Origin: Castanea sativa
Lineage: Eukaryota > Streptophyta > Magnoliopsida > Fagales > Fagaceae
Reading direction: 5' to 3'
DNA length: 64,000 bases
Assembly (NCBI RefSeq): GCF_040712315.1
Contig: NC_134023.1
Location: 30,848,088 to 30,912,087 of the forward strand
Below, piece by piece: positions 33,079 through 45,420 of this stretch. The number at the start of each line of letters is the position of its first letter. Positions within the stretch are counted from its first letter, which is position 1. Under the pieces are notes generated by a model, which was given only the letters and a program-made list of their open reading frames with translations, was not told the DNA's origin and did not search any database. Made by a program: the position numbers and the translations under genes.

Positions 33079-33859
33079 CGTAAGGGCAAGAAAAATCTTA
33101 AGAGCCCACGACCCAATAAGAACAATGGCTAGCATAATTCATCTATGGTCCAAAACAAAGAATTTGTAGAGAAGGAACAACACAATAAAGTAATGGCCCG
33201 GTCTGAGGGCCAAACAAGAAAGAAAAAGGCAAAATCTGTATATTAGATAAACTAATCCCTTAATACAAGCCTTCCCGAGGAGGTAAAAACTACAATTTCA
33301 ACAGTATTATTTACTCCAATCTTTCTCTCTTATTCTTCTCTTTTCCTTTTTTTTCTTCCCTTAATTTCTGTGTCCCCTCATGTAGTCTCTCTTTCTCCTA
33401 TATGTACCCCTTCCTTCCTTACATCTCAATCATCCATTTCCCACCTAACTAGTTTCCTCTTTTGACATTTGTCCCTTCCCACAGTTTGTAGAAAGTGGTG
33501 GAAAGAAACTGCCTACCTGTAATATGCATTGTTCACATCACTTCCTCATCAATGCAGCTGATAAAGCTGTTGTCCACCACTTAATGCAGCCAGGTAGCTA
33601 GATGCAAGGCAGTCAATGCAGAGCCTGGGCTACCCTAAACCAGAAACCTCCCCCCTTAGTCTTTGGCTCTCACTTGGCAGGCTATAGAATGTACCTGGAC
33701 TTACCTCTACACCTTTCCAAGTAGTCCTCCTCCTCAGGCCTGTGGCCCTCAGCCCTGTCACCCTGTTGCGACCCTTAAGCTTCATCCTCGGTCCCTAGGC
33801 CCCTAGGCCCCCGCACACGTTGGCTCTCAAACCTCATCCTCAGTCTTCAGGCCCCCACA
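33079..33859 (+). repeat. LTR of the TGTAAG family (copy 3), followed by internal sequence
   Basis: It begins CGTAAGGGCAAG (a worn TGTAAG) and ends GCCCCCACA, with the same pyrimidine-rich centre and AATGCAGC motif as the two solo LTRs. Flanking 5-mers differ (AAGTC, ACAAC), so it is not a solo LTR; the internal domain follows on the right. Confidence 0.65.
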
Positions 33860-33947
33860 ACAACCCCTTAAAACTTGTGCTATTAACCTCGAAGTAAAAG
33901 CAAAGTTTTACATACACGAGCCAGCTACACACGTGCCATGCGCATTC

Positions 33948-34137
33948 CCACGTGGTAATGTCCTTTCACCTGCTCACAGCACTCTCCTGACGCTTTGGAA
34001 TCCACGATCTTTCATTTATGGCGTCAGGCAGCCGCTTGTCTCCCCACGTTCTACAGCTTGATCAGGATCATATGGTCCTTATATGCCTTCACTTTATGAG
34101 CAGGAAAATTACCGCCCATTTTTATCCCTATATAAAC
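33948..34137 (+). promoter_or_regulatory. Promoter-like stretch: G-box and TATA box
   Basis: CCACGTGG at 33948-33955 is a palindromic plant G-box core. CTATATAAAC at 34128-34137 is a good TATA box, about 155 bp before the ATG at 34290. Both lie in the internal leader of the element, suggesting that its ORF had a promoter outside the LTR. Inference only. Confidence 0.45.
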
Positions 34138-35816
34138 AGGGCTTAGGGCTGGTTAAAGTTCATTTGCACATTCTGGCGATTTGAGTTAAAGCAAGCTCCC
34201 GAGGAGAAAACTTTCTTTTGCTCATAGCTGTGTTCACTCCCTAACCTCTAATTCTATGTACTCGTCATTTTTTCACACCACCGAACTCCATGGGTAGATA
34301 CGCTAAATTAGTAGACACCCTTGAGGCTATGTCTACCTTTAGGGCACAGTATAGAATCCTAGACGGTGTTGAACTCCGACACTGTGAATACGGTGAATGG
34401 TTGGTCTTGAATAGACCTCCTGAATCCGTAGTCATTCCTATGATCGCCTTCATTGAAGGCGGGATGGAACTTCCCATGAGAAGGGTCACCAGGGATTTTC
34501 TAATAAATTATAGGCTCACTCCCACCCAATGCTCCCCAAACGTATTTAGGGTCCTCGGGTGTGTAGATATGTTAAATAGGAAGATGGGGACTAACTTGAC
34601 CTAGCACGATGTGAACTGGGTGTATAACTGCCAAAAAGGGGAGAAAACAAAATATTATATCAAATGTAAAGTTCCTGCAGTTAGGTTGATCTCCTGCCTA
34701 CCTGACTCCAGCAAGGGTATGGAAGAGGACTTCCTAATCATCTCGGGAGACTAGCACGATGGACTGCATTGTCCCACCCAAGAAGGGGAGCCAGGTAGAA
34801 ATCTCGAGGACCCTAGGCGTATGTAGGATGTTACCTTACCTCGTTGAAGTGGAAAGTTAAACTTCTACTTTTATTTGTTTATGTTTTATATTTCGTTACT
34901 CATGATCCCTAATGTTTTGCATGGCAGACGAATATCATACCGTGTCAACCAAGCACTTAGTAAACTCCGAGCTACCCACATCATCCTTGGGTACAAGCCT
35001 TCCACCAAGCGCTTTTAAAGCCCGAAAAACATCATTAAAGCCAAGGACCAACAATTGGCTTTGATTGACGTAGCAGTCCCAGGGTTCTTATTGTTTGAAC
35101 CCCTTCCATAAGGGACTTAGGACACCCAGCTCCCTGCTCCACTAGCTGCCAAACTTCCTTATTCATAAGAGCCCTCTATTCCATCAGATGATGAGGCCAA
35201 GGAACCCTCCTTCGAGCCTGCTACTCAAGAAGTCACTAAAAAGGACTTCGAGGTCTTCTACCAGCAGGAAGACCCTATAAATGCTCCAAGCACTTCCCGC
35301 CAAGACCTACAAACCATAAAAGTAAGCGCCAACCAAAAGGCCACAGACATCCCCAAAGGCATGGGATATGAAGAAAAGACGCCCAACCTGATAGCCCTAC
35401 TTAATGCCCATGTTGAGGGCAACATCCCAGCAGTGGCGGTGGTGCCTCATTCACCCCCTCCTACCGCCACACACATATCGTCCATGGAAGTGGCGAAGAG
35501 GAAAAGGAAAAGAGCCTAGGGGGACAAGGGCACTAAGGGTGCCAAAGAGGGGGGAAGTTGCCGAACTCTCCCACTAGCCTCCTTCCAAAGATGCCCATAC
35601 CAGGAGAGGGCAACAAAAGAGGTCCTCCTCCATTGGGACTTCCAAGGACCTTGGGGGGGACCAACCCAAGAAGCCTTCAATTAGGAGGCTGATCTTCACC
35701 CTTAGCTCTAGCAACCCCGTACTCGATGACGCCAATCTGAAGGACCCCTAGAAGGGAAGCTCAGGTCTTGTAGCCGAGATTTGTGAAAGACCACGCCCCC
35801 GGCCCGTTTTATAGAG

Positions 35817-38110
35817 TGTTGGGCCAAACCCACATGAATGGTTGGAATCGTGTTATTGCCTCTCAAAATGGAGGTTCAACTAGTTATATTTTCTCCTTTA
35901 GATTAAGGGTTTTACAATGGAGTCGCTACTTATTTAATTATTGAGATAAATAAGAAAACCAAAATTGAAAAATTCCTCATTTTATTAATTTTCAATTGAA
36001 TTTACATTAATTATAGGAAAATTACATGGCTATGGTCCTAGATACAATCTAAGATAAAGTACATAGCTTTGTTTCCTAGTTACAATTAAAAATTAAAAAT
36101 TACAAGGATAAACATTGGTCTATCAACCCTTGATCTAAATTCGGAGGCTATATTACAAGGTGGGAAGGTGTTAGGCACCCACATTGCCCGGTGAAACCGG
36201 TCTTCTAGACTATAGTGGCCAACATTCATATCACATTATCCAATATGTTATCAATCAATTTGCATGTTGAATATAAAGTGTGTGCATGTGATAAACCCTA
36301 ATTCAATTTATTAAGCATTTCATTTGGATTGAAAAATAAATTCTAGTGAATGTGTGTGGATGGTGATATCCTAGATTCAAGAATTTAAAAGAATTATTAA
36401 ACAAACATATTTTTCATGTTTTTGATGTGGATTTAAGATCGAAACTAATGTTATGCATGAACATGTGATGAACAACCAAGAACATGTGAAGAACATATAA
36501 GAACAATTAAGAACATTCAAACATATTCAAAGGAATTTAAATGATTATTATCATGCTTTAATCTTAAACTCTCATCATGGCAACACAAAAAAACAATTAG
36601 GGAGAGAGATTATACCTTCATGCAAGATCTATATAGTGGATGAGGAGACTCTTATGGCCTGTTTGGATGTTTAAAAAAGGAGGGGGAGTAGAGTAGAGGG
36701 AAGGGGAGTAATTCAATTACCTTGTTTGGGAGTTTTTTAAGGAAGGAGGGGGAGGGGTTTGGAGGGGTTTGAAGGGGTTTCAACTACCTCCAACCCCCTC
36801 ATTTTTAATTCCCCCAAATTGGAGAGATTTGGAGGGAGAGTAGAGCACATAAAATTATTGATAAAGTAAATTACCTAATTTATACTTATTATATTTATAA
36901 AATTACAATGTTAAAAACAAGGGGAAGGGCTAATTACTCCCTTCCCCCTTACTAATTATAAAAACATCCAAACAAGGTGGAGGGTAATCATACTCCTCTA
37001 CTCTCCTCTCCACTACTCCCCTCCCCTCTACTCTCCTCTACTCTCCTCCCTCTCTAAACTCCCAAACAAGCCATTAAGGAAGGTCCTAAGGGTGGAGGAA
37101 AAGAAGAGTTAGGAGAGGAAAAGTGAGTCTTACTCAATACCTTGAGTCTCAAGAAGACCAAGATATGACAAGACTACTCAACTTCCTCGAACTCAAGGGA
37201 GGAGAAGAGAGGGAGTTTTTGTGTGCCTTGGAATGAAGGAGATGGGGGGTTTATATGAATGGAATGTCATTTAATGAGGGTTGACATAGAATCATAAACC
37301 TAGACCTCATTTTAGTCTTGGGGGAAATCTGGTGCATTAAACGTAGAGATTGGTGGGAGTGCGGAGTAAGCCAAAATTCAGTTTTCCCGTAGCTATTATA
37401 ACAGCTTGTAGAGCCAACTAAGAAAAATCATATATGACTCAATTATAATCGGAATTGTCTCATTCTTGTACTAAAATTGAAGCCCCAGATGTCTAGTTTC
37501 TAGGAAAATTAACATCATTCACATATTCAAAATATTCTGAGAGATATCGATGAAATGGTGAGCAAAGGTCATTTGTTAAAAAATGGTTTCAGCACAATTA
37601 ACTTTAATAGGCCCCAAATTAGCTCCCAAATAACATTAAATGGCTCCAATCACTCTCATTTCAGACTTAATTGGTTCCAAATTTACTCTAATTAAAAGAT
37701 AATTGCACAAATTACTCATTGAATAATTAATGTTTAACTATCTAATTAATTAGGTGTGTGCAACCTTACCATAAAATGTAGTCTTAACCAATCAAATTAT
37801 GACACATCATTAATCTCAAATTGATTATAATTATAACCAATTGGAATCAATTGTTCATAATCACATATAGTTGGACTCAATTTGTGATAGTGTACCTCGA
37901 CCACTAAGACTTGATTTGATGATAACTTTCAATTTGATGGTTCGATTAGGGCTTATGACCAGTCGATTTGATGTTACAACATCAAGATCATTTTGGTGAA
38001 ATGAGATTAAGGATCTTATGACCAGAATCAAGATGCATATTTTTAAGGTGAAATTACTCTTTTACCCTTCATGTGAGATTAAATGCGGGTTGCAAAATGA
38101 GGTGTCAACA
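35817..38110 (-). mobile_element. Long solo LTR (2.29 kb) inside the unknown ORF
   Basis: The ends TGTTGGGCC and GTGTCAACA are inverted (TGTTG/CAACA), and AGAG flanks both sides (35813-35816, 38111-38114). Removing the insert rejoins the host ORF in frame. Read on the minus strand it has GGGTGCCTAACACCTTCC and GTAGCGACTCC blocks, common in plant LTRs. It holds no coding domain and carries a Harbinger MITE. Confidence 0.75.
36655..37073. mobile_element. PIF/Harbinger (Tourist-like) MITE, 419 bp
   Basis: Ends TGGCCTGTTTGG and inverted TGGCTTGTTTGG, flanked by TTA on both sides (36652-36654, 37074-37076). The arms are G-rich on the left and C-rich on the right (AGGGGGAG / CTCCCCT). Confidence 0.88.
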
Positions 38111-38519
38111 AGAGTTTGGAGAAGGCCTTGTTCTTGCTAGAGGACATGGCAGAGCTGAGGTCCTTCAGGAAGCGCGAGGTCTTTCTCTCCTTGAAGCAAG
38201 ATCTGGCTAAGGTATCTGATTTTTTTCTTCTAGTTTGATTAGAAAAAGTTCAACCCAATACTTACGTTTTCTCCATATTTTTTCAAGCTATCCAAGCTAC
38301 CTTCATGGCCGAGGAGTGGGCAGACCATTCGTTGGACATAGCTAGGAAAGCCGAAACCACAATGGAGGTTGCTAAGAGGGTCCACACGGAGGCTGGCAAG
38401 AAGTTGAAAGACACCCTTGCCTAGCTGGTCAAGGTGGAAAGGGCACAGAAGAATGCTGAATTAGCCCTCAAAAGTTTTGAAAAGTAGGCAGCTGAAGCAC
38501 TAGAGGCCCAAAGGAGTAG

Positions 38520-39650
38520 ATTTTATTTTGTTTATCTTTGATATATTTGTTCTTAGTTTAAGTTGTTTAGATTTATATTAGGAGCATGTTAGGATGGTTA
38601 AAATTATCATTTTGAAGCACTGCTTCAATTTTTGTGTTGCTAGGGTTTCTAGGTTGAAACCCATTTGCGCATAATCTTGGCTGCGTACGCAAGCTTGATC
38701 ATGCGCACGCAGGCTTATTCATGCGTGCACATGATCCTGCCCAAAAACCCTAATTTTTCTGATTTTCTTTCTGATTTCACATGCAATACTTCTGTCTTGG
38801 ATCATTTTTCATATATTTGTGGTTTTAATATTCTGTTTCACATGCTTGTTATTTGTTTGCTTTTTCATATGTTTAAATTAGAGTTTGTCTTATGTTTTCT
38901 TGTTTTGATGCCTTGAACACACATTCACATGTTCATGCATGAATGCCATAGGTGCTAAGTTGCCTCAAGGTAAGTGAGGTAAGTCATGCATTCACATTCT
39001 CATGCATCTTTGAATATGATTTTGCCTTGATGATGGAGATAAACATGTTTGTTTGGTTGAGTTCTTCTTGAAGTATAGATGCAATCACATATTTGCTTAG
39101 ATCTTTCTATGCCTATGTGCTACCTTGGATATGATATGTATGATAGTAACATGCTAGGGTATTTGGTGATATAATATGCATGATTAAATGTATGGTAGGT
39201 TTTGTTTGTGAGCATGATAGATGTATGGTTAGGGATGTTTGATGCCAGGTTGGTTGCTAGATGCATGATTAGTGTTTGTGTGTGAGTTAGATGTAAGTAT
39301 TGAGTGTCCCTTTAATAGGACATAAAACACAATGATGGGAAGCCAACCTTAGGGTTGGACGGTTTTGGGTGCCTAACACCTTTGCAAGACTGTACCTTAA
39401 CTCTGAACCCATATCTCTAGTAGTAAGATCAAAAGGTTCTTCCTTGAAGGGACGCTATATATATGGTTTCTAGACCATTGCAAATATTAGGTGGCGACTC
39501 CCCCTTGTGTCTACAAGTCGAGCCCCTTTTTTTCTTCTTTCTTGCAATTCCTTTTGCTTTGAATGAATGACTCGTTTGGTTGCTAAGAAATCGCCAACCC
39601 CCCCCCCCCCCCATATTCGAGACCCAAAATTTTTTTTTAATGGTTATCAT
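38520..39650 (+). other. LTR-like remnant; no gene
   Basis: Contains GTGCCTAACACCTTTGC (39370) and AGGTGGCGACTCCC (39490), the same block order found on the minus strand of 35817-38110, so part of a related LTR is likely. A C-run lies at 39598-39612. No open frame of note. Confidence 0.45.
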
Positions 39651-39961
39651 TAACAGTGGTTATTAGTATGGTCAAAGAACTGAAAAAGGGATTGATTACC
39701 AGTTTTATGGTCCAACCAGGGTTTAATCAATGGTCGAACTGATGACATAATAAATAATTTAATTAATAATTTTTAAATTATAAAAATATAAAGAATTGCC
39801 AATTAGTTTTGTGAATATTTAACTTTGATAATGTTAATAAGTTTTTATAATATTAATAATCTTACGCACAACTTATATAATAATATTATTTAAATCTTAA
39901 AAGCAAACTACTACATCTATTCACAAATATTTTTAAAAACCTCCATGATAAATTGATAATC

Positions 39962-40002
<41 letters not shown>

Positions 40003-40300
40003 TAAAGGTAAAGCTGAGAGTAAATTCAATTAGATTTCAAATTGGAATTTAATTAGAGCCTAATTTTGTGCCACATGTCCTATCTAATTTAAATTTTTAA
40101 ATTTTTGTGCCAAGAGAGTCAATTCAATGTAAAAATTGAATTTCAATTAGAGTTTAATTTTGCGTCATGTGTCCCATCTAATCTAAGTTTTTAAATTTTT
40201 GTGCCAAATGAATTAAATTAGTATAAAAAATGAGAAGTCCAATATAAATAAACTATAAAAAAAATAATCATATATTTAACTATATATATAAAATTAGAGG
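39651..40300. repeat. AT-rich repeats: (AT)n and a 94-bp duplication
   Basis: (AT)n covers 39968-40000. A 94-bp imperfect tandem pair follows at about 40045-40232 (AATTAGAG..TAATTTTG(T/C)G.CA(C/T)). Around 39660-39800 is a GGTCCAACCAGG stretch akin to 13967-14221. Confidence 0.65.
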
Positions 40301-41406
40301 AAGAGAGAATTTGAATAATTATATATTTATGAGCCATTTTTGTTTGTAAACTAAAAAAAATCAAATTTATAAGTCATTTATGTAATATACCATAATTATG
40401 TACGGTCCATTACTAACTAGGTAATATATATATATAAACTAAAGTTTAGATAAAATTCAATTAAAATCAATATTGGATTTTGATTTTGTTAGCTTTCCAT
40501 ATAAATTGAATTGTTTAGTTTTTTGCTGTTATTTTTTCTCTTAATTAATGAGCATATTTTTTATACTATTTCTATTAAGATATTTTATATGCGAATATAT
40601 TGAACGTAATAAACTGCAATTGAGCTAAACGATCTCATGCACCTATCCTCATTCAATTTAGGAGATACTATTTGACCAATTTATTATTTTATTTTGTGTT
40701 GCATATAGTAGAATTTCACAAATAATAATTGTATACTAATATTGTATATGTAATATCCAATAATAATTTTCAAAATTTTATACGTAGTAGCAATATAATG
40801 AGAGACTTAGCGTAGCCAACATCATGAAAATTACAAGAAAAAACTATTTTAGTACCTCTAAATATCCTAGTTGAACTATGTCCTATATGTTTTATAACTC
40901 AAACTAACATTAATATCACCATTACAATTCATCATATGAGTTACATTCTAATAGTAATGTAAGCTATGCCTATTTAATTGGGATCAATTAGTGCAGCACG
41001 TGTCTAAGAATATGTGACAGGTGGATCATATTAAAGATTGAAAGTGGTGATTAAATCATTTGTAATGGATAGGGTTTGATTCATAAATATAAAAGCAACA
41101 CTTTAGTGGAACCACTGCTAATGCATATATTATTGATCAAATTATCTTCAAGTTATCTACTAACTCACAAAAGCCAAAAAGCAGTCCTCTGTTATCTACT
41201 AGAACATCTCTTACAAAGTGCTGCTCAGTGTATAATTTGGCTCTTCCACTTCTAGAGGCTACTTCATCCTCTGTACTATAGGTCAAATCTTGCATTTTGC
41301 TTGGGAATAACAGTTCGCCTTCTCTCTTTGACAAGGTGTAACTGGTGTTCTACTCTTAAGCTTTGTTTTGTGTTGTGCACAAAGAATTTGACCAACCATT
41401 CTAAAA
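40301..41406. other. No gene established
   Basis: AT-rich spacer. A minus-strand open frame at 41334-41137 is of balanced composition (ending CELVDNLKII) and could be an exon, but I recognise nothing in it and see no partner exon. Confidence 0.4.
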
Positions 41407-42907
41407 CCAGTCAATAGGGTTGTCCACGGGTCAGGTCGACTTAGGTTTGGGCCTGACCCGGACTCGACCCGACTGGGTCGGGTTATCAAAAATGTGACCC
41501 GCAACTGACCCGATATATAGGTCAGACTCGGCGGGTCGAGTCATCGGTTGAACGGGTTGGATTCTTCGGGGTAGACGGGTTTGGGCTTTGAATTGGGCTG
41601 GGCTTCAATTTGGGTTGATTTTGAGAATTTGAATGATTTTTTTTTAAACTCCATTTTTGACAGGGCTTTTAGGCCTAAAATAATGGGCTAAATTTTAACA
41701 AAAAGCTATATATTTTTAAACCATGTATATATATCATATCATATGGGCCTTTGACATCCTTTATTTCATTTTGGGCCTTCAAGCTCAGCTTGTATGCCAT
41801 TACACAACTTTATCAGTCCAAACTTAATGCTTCTAGCTCACATATAATGGTAACATATACTGTAAATAACAAGTAAAAACCTGGGCAATTAGCAAGCACA
41901 TAAAAACACACATAACATCACTGACTTGGGCAGTAAATAAAAACATACATAATATCACTTTCTAACCACCTGTTAAAACCACACAACTTAAAACCTGGGC
42001 AGTACCTTAAAAATCCAAAAACAATTCAAGAAAAGTCCAATAACCACAAAAGCACATCTCAACCTATTAAACCTGCCAAGTTGTACCACCCATTCCATAC
42101 ATGTAACACAACTTACAGAAGCCAGCAAACAAATTCTAACAAATAAAATCAATCACAGCCACACCACACCACAAGTTTGGCAACAAAAGATAATAAGAGC
42201 ATCTTGCAATATTTCCTTCAAATATTTCCATAGAGTCAGAGAAGGCAAATAGTTACTGCAAGTGTGTAAGGCAGTAAACTAACTAAAGGCAGTAGCTAGT
42301 TATAATTAGTTACAATAATGAAATACCTAAGTATTTCCAAAAAATAGTTTTTCTAAAGCATTAAAGAGCAACTACTCTCTAGTTAAGTGATAAGTCCATG
42401 ACTTCTAGAAAAGAAAACCTATAAACTTAATAAGATTTCTTTCCTATAAGCAAGAGTTGATTTACAAATAATAAGTTTGAAAAGCACTGTCCAAAATAAC
42501 TTCCAAAATGTATCCAAAAATCTGCCTCCTATACAAAATGTGTCCTTCCTCCTACAAGAAAATGGGCAAAAAGATATTTATCAATAGAAATACAAGGACA
42601 AGACCAAAAAATACAGAATAGTAATAACCAAAAACAATAGAAAGGGTAGAACCAAACTCAATAGAAATAACCGTAAGGCAAAAACTTACCCAGTTAGTGA
42701 TTAATCATCAAGATTAATTGAGGTACCTTTGCTTGAGCTTGAACTTCCACCACCTGCTGCTGCTTGATGTATAACTAGAAAAGAGAAAGAAATGAAGGCT
42801 ATTAGATTAAAATTCATTTGCATAAGACATATTTAATAGCACTTAATAGACAAAAAGTTTGGAAGTTAACATATTACCTAAATCATGAAATTCACCTTCC
42901 AAGGCTT

Positions 42908-44893
42908 CTACCTCATCCTTTGATTTGCAAAATGAAATACCAAGGCTTGATGCCAATCTTGTGCACAAACAAGATTTTGAACCATGAGTGGAGAAAGTGA
43001 ACTCTGAAATGGATCAAGTATGCGTCCTCCGGTACTAAACGCAGACTCAAAAGCAACAGTAGAAACAAGTACAGCCAAAACATCCCTAGCCAATTTGGAC
43101 AGCACTTGATACCTATTTGAATTGGCCTTCCACCACCCCAATATCTCAAATTTCATATCCCCTCTTCTACTTTCACAATTTTCAGCCAAATATTTGTCAA
43201 TCTCATTGCTACACCCTATGGACTGCTTAGCCTCTGAGAAACAGTCAAACCTAGAATTAACCATCGCATATGGATCACTACAACCAATTGACTCACCTTC
43301 TATGTGTGTCCTCTCACTCCCACTTGGTACTTCTACATTTGGTGAATCAACACAAGAGTAATAATCATACAACTTGACCAAGGAACCCCTCACCAATTCA
43401 ACCATCACATCAGCCACTTCATTCCCATAAATTTCTAGAAAAACAAAACTACAAAAATCTTAACTTCTTTCTTGGATCAAGAACCACAACCACATACAAG
43501 AGATGAGAAATATTCTTTTGAATGACAAACATCTCATCAAAAAAGGTGTTTGCAGTAACATACAAAGAACCAAAAAACTTTTTAGTTGCATTGTAAAAAA
43601 GCTTCAAATACCACTAGGAGATCCCATACCACCACTATTCTCCTTGTTCATAAAGTATGAAGAATAACTTTCATCCTCAAAGTCCATTCGTATGAACACT
43701 TTCTCAAATTTTTGTGCGGTTTCTAACATGAGGTAGGTAGAGTTCCACCTAGTTGGCACATCTAGACAAAGAAGAGACTTAGACTCAATACCTAATCTCT
43801 CCATAAAACCCATAAAAGTTTGATTCCTATTTGGTGAGGACTTCGCATATCTCACAGCTTCACGCACCTTAACAAGGGATGTATCAATTTCTCTCATACC
43901 ATCCCCCACAATCAGATTTAGGATATGTGCATAACATCTCATGTGTAGGAACTCATGTTCTAAAACAATCCCCTCCCAATCTTTAGTTACAGTTTGCAGA
44001 AACTTAATGGTGGCACCATTTGAGCTAGCATTGTCCACTGTTAAAGTGAGTATGCCATTAATACCCCACTCACGCAAACACATCTCAATCTTTCTACCTA
44101 TAGTCTCCCCCTTATGGTCTTCAACTTGACAAAAATTCAAAATTCTCTTATGCAGCTTCCAATCATCATCAATAAAATGACCCGTAAGGGACATATAATT
44201 CAGATTTTGAATACTAGTCCATGTGTCCGTAGTAAGACACACCCTACGACCCTTCAAAGCCCCCCTTAGTTTCTCTCTCTCAACACCATAAATGCCAATT
44301 ACATCCCTAGCTACAGTTTGACGAGATGGGATATCCCTAATTCACAACTTAGGTTGTAAGGTTGTCGAATATCTTTGAAACCCATACCCTTCAACAAACT
44401 TAAAAGGCAACTCATCTATTATAACCATTTCAGCGAGCGCCTTTCTAGAAGCCTCAACAGTAAAGGCTGTTGGTACAAGCTGAAACCGTTCCTCCCCATC
44501 CATTTTGGGTTCAAACGCTAAGGTTTGTTGCCCTTTAAGTGCATTTCTATTAGGGTTCTTAACACAAACTGGCGTATGATTCAATAAATTAGCAGTACCA
44601 TGCCCTTTACTATCAGCTAGATAAGTTTTTTGACAGTAATTGCAAATAGCCTTAAAATGACCGTCACCCATATCTACTTTTTCAAAATGGCCCCAAGCAA
44701 TAGACTTTTTCCTATTACTACACACCTTGCCTTTACCTTTAGGTGGCAGTGGGGGAACCTCAGCATTAGTTGGAGTAGCAATAGGTTCAGCTTGGGTAAC
44801 AGGTTCAGCTTGGGCAACAGGTTCAGCTTGGGCAGTAGGTGTTGTTTGGGAAGAGGGTGCATCACTAGGGGTTCCATAACCTAAAGACATCAA
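42908..44893 (-). pseudogene. hAT transposase with BED zinc finger, broken
   Basis: The product would cut and paste the element. It starts at 44893; a Gln-Ala-Glu-Pro repeat follows (residues ~20-40), then a BED finger with W.HF, CNYCQKTY and the final H (about 44590-44700). A TGA at 44342-44344 cuts the frame, which continues in the same frame into the catalytic core: CLTTDTW (first Asp), LTVDNASSNG (second Asp), HMRCYAHILNLIV, DVPTRWNSTYLM. A frameshift occurs near 43600 and another near 43430. The C-terminal dimerisation block with SKLARDVLAV and FESAFSTGGR (catalytic Glu) ends at a stop at 42908. One stop and two shifts separate it from a full DAYSLEEPER/RICESLEEPER-like protein. Confidence 0.88.
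44775..44840. repeat. 18-bp repeat in the transposase N-terminus
   Basis: GGTTCAGCTTGGG(T/C)AAC/G recurs about four times and encodes the Gln-Ala-Glu-Pro repeats. It is in frame, so its length can vary without breaking the protein. Confidence 0.8.
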
Positions 44894-45119
44894 ATTTATG
44901 CATTAACAAACAACCATAAAAAAAACTAATCCTAAGAAAGATCATTGTAGTTGACCTCTTAAAAGAGAAAGAAATGATACCTTAGAGAACTCTTAGTTAT
45001 TAGGGATTCAACCTTGAAAAGGAAGCAAAAAGCCTACTTGAACAACTTTCAACTCCTGTATAAAATTAGGATTTCAAATTTTTAAGTTAGGAAAGCAAAA
45101 TGAATCAAACAAATGAGCA

Positions 45120-45420
45120 ATAAAATACAATCAGATAAGAAAATAAGAATGTGTTTGGATTTCATCTTTCTAAAATAGGGGTTAATCTTTTTTTTCTTTT
45201 TCTTTATTACAGTGAAGATATAAGTATATTGATCATAGGAAAAAAAAAACAAAACAAAACAAGGAATAAAACAGGCAGATAAGAAAATAAAAATGTGTTT
45301 GGATTTCATCTTGTTAAAATAGAGGTTCATATTCTTTTTTTACAGTGAAGATACAAGTATATTGAGCATAAAAAATAAAAAATAAAAAATAAAAACTAAA
45401 AAATAAAAAATAAAAAAAAG
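45120..45420. repeat. 144-bp direct repeat and A/T-rich (TAAAAA)n in hAT leader
   Basis: CAGATAAGAAAATAA(G/A)AATG starts at 45132 and at 45276 and the following bases (GTGTTTGGATTTCATC) match. A TAAAAA run follows at 45370-45415. It is upstream of the transposase start, thus leader or intron. Confidence 0.7.

Larger units (their letters stand above)
34290..38516 (+). pseudogene. Spliced element-borne ORF of unknown function, broken
   Basis: Exon 1 runs 34290-34853 with MGRYAKLVDTLEAMS, YGEWLVLNRPPE and NFRVLGCVDML-like blocks. Stops at 34602 and about 34752 both stand where HDVNW/HDGLH motifs predict a preceding Trp, so each is one G-to-A change. A GT...AG intron (about 34854-34930) leads to a second part rich in Ser/Pro/Lys. 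The frame is interrupted by the insertion 35817-38110 and resumes in frame with SLEKALFLLEDMAELRSF, then another intron (about 38212-38285) and a charged helical tail (VAKRVHTEAGKKLKD) that looks like coiled coil. I recall similar proteins as unnamed plant transposon-linked products; the role is unknown. Confidence 0.6.

Noticed and set aside
40045..40232. 94-bp duplication as a pair of LTRs
   Set aside because: The copies are adjacent, AT-rich and lack TG/CA ends, primer site or interior.
41137..41334. Minus-strand 65-codon ORF as a host gene
   Set aside because: The composition is gene-like, but no partner exon, domain or start context was found; listed only as unresolved spacer.
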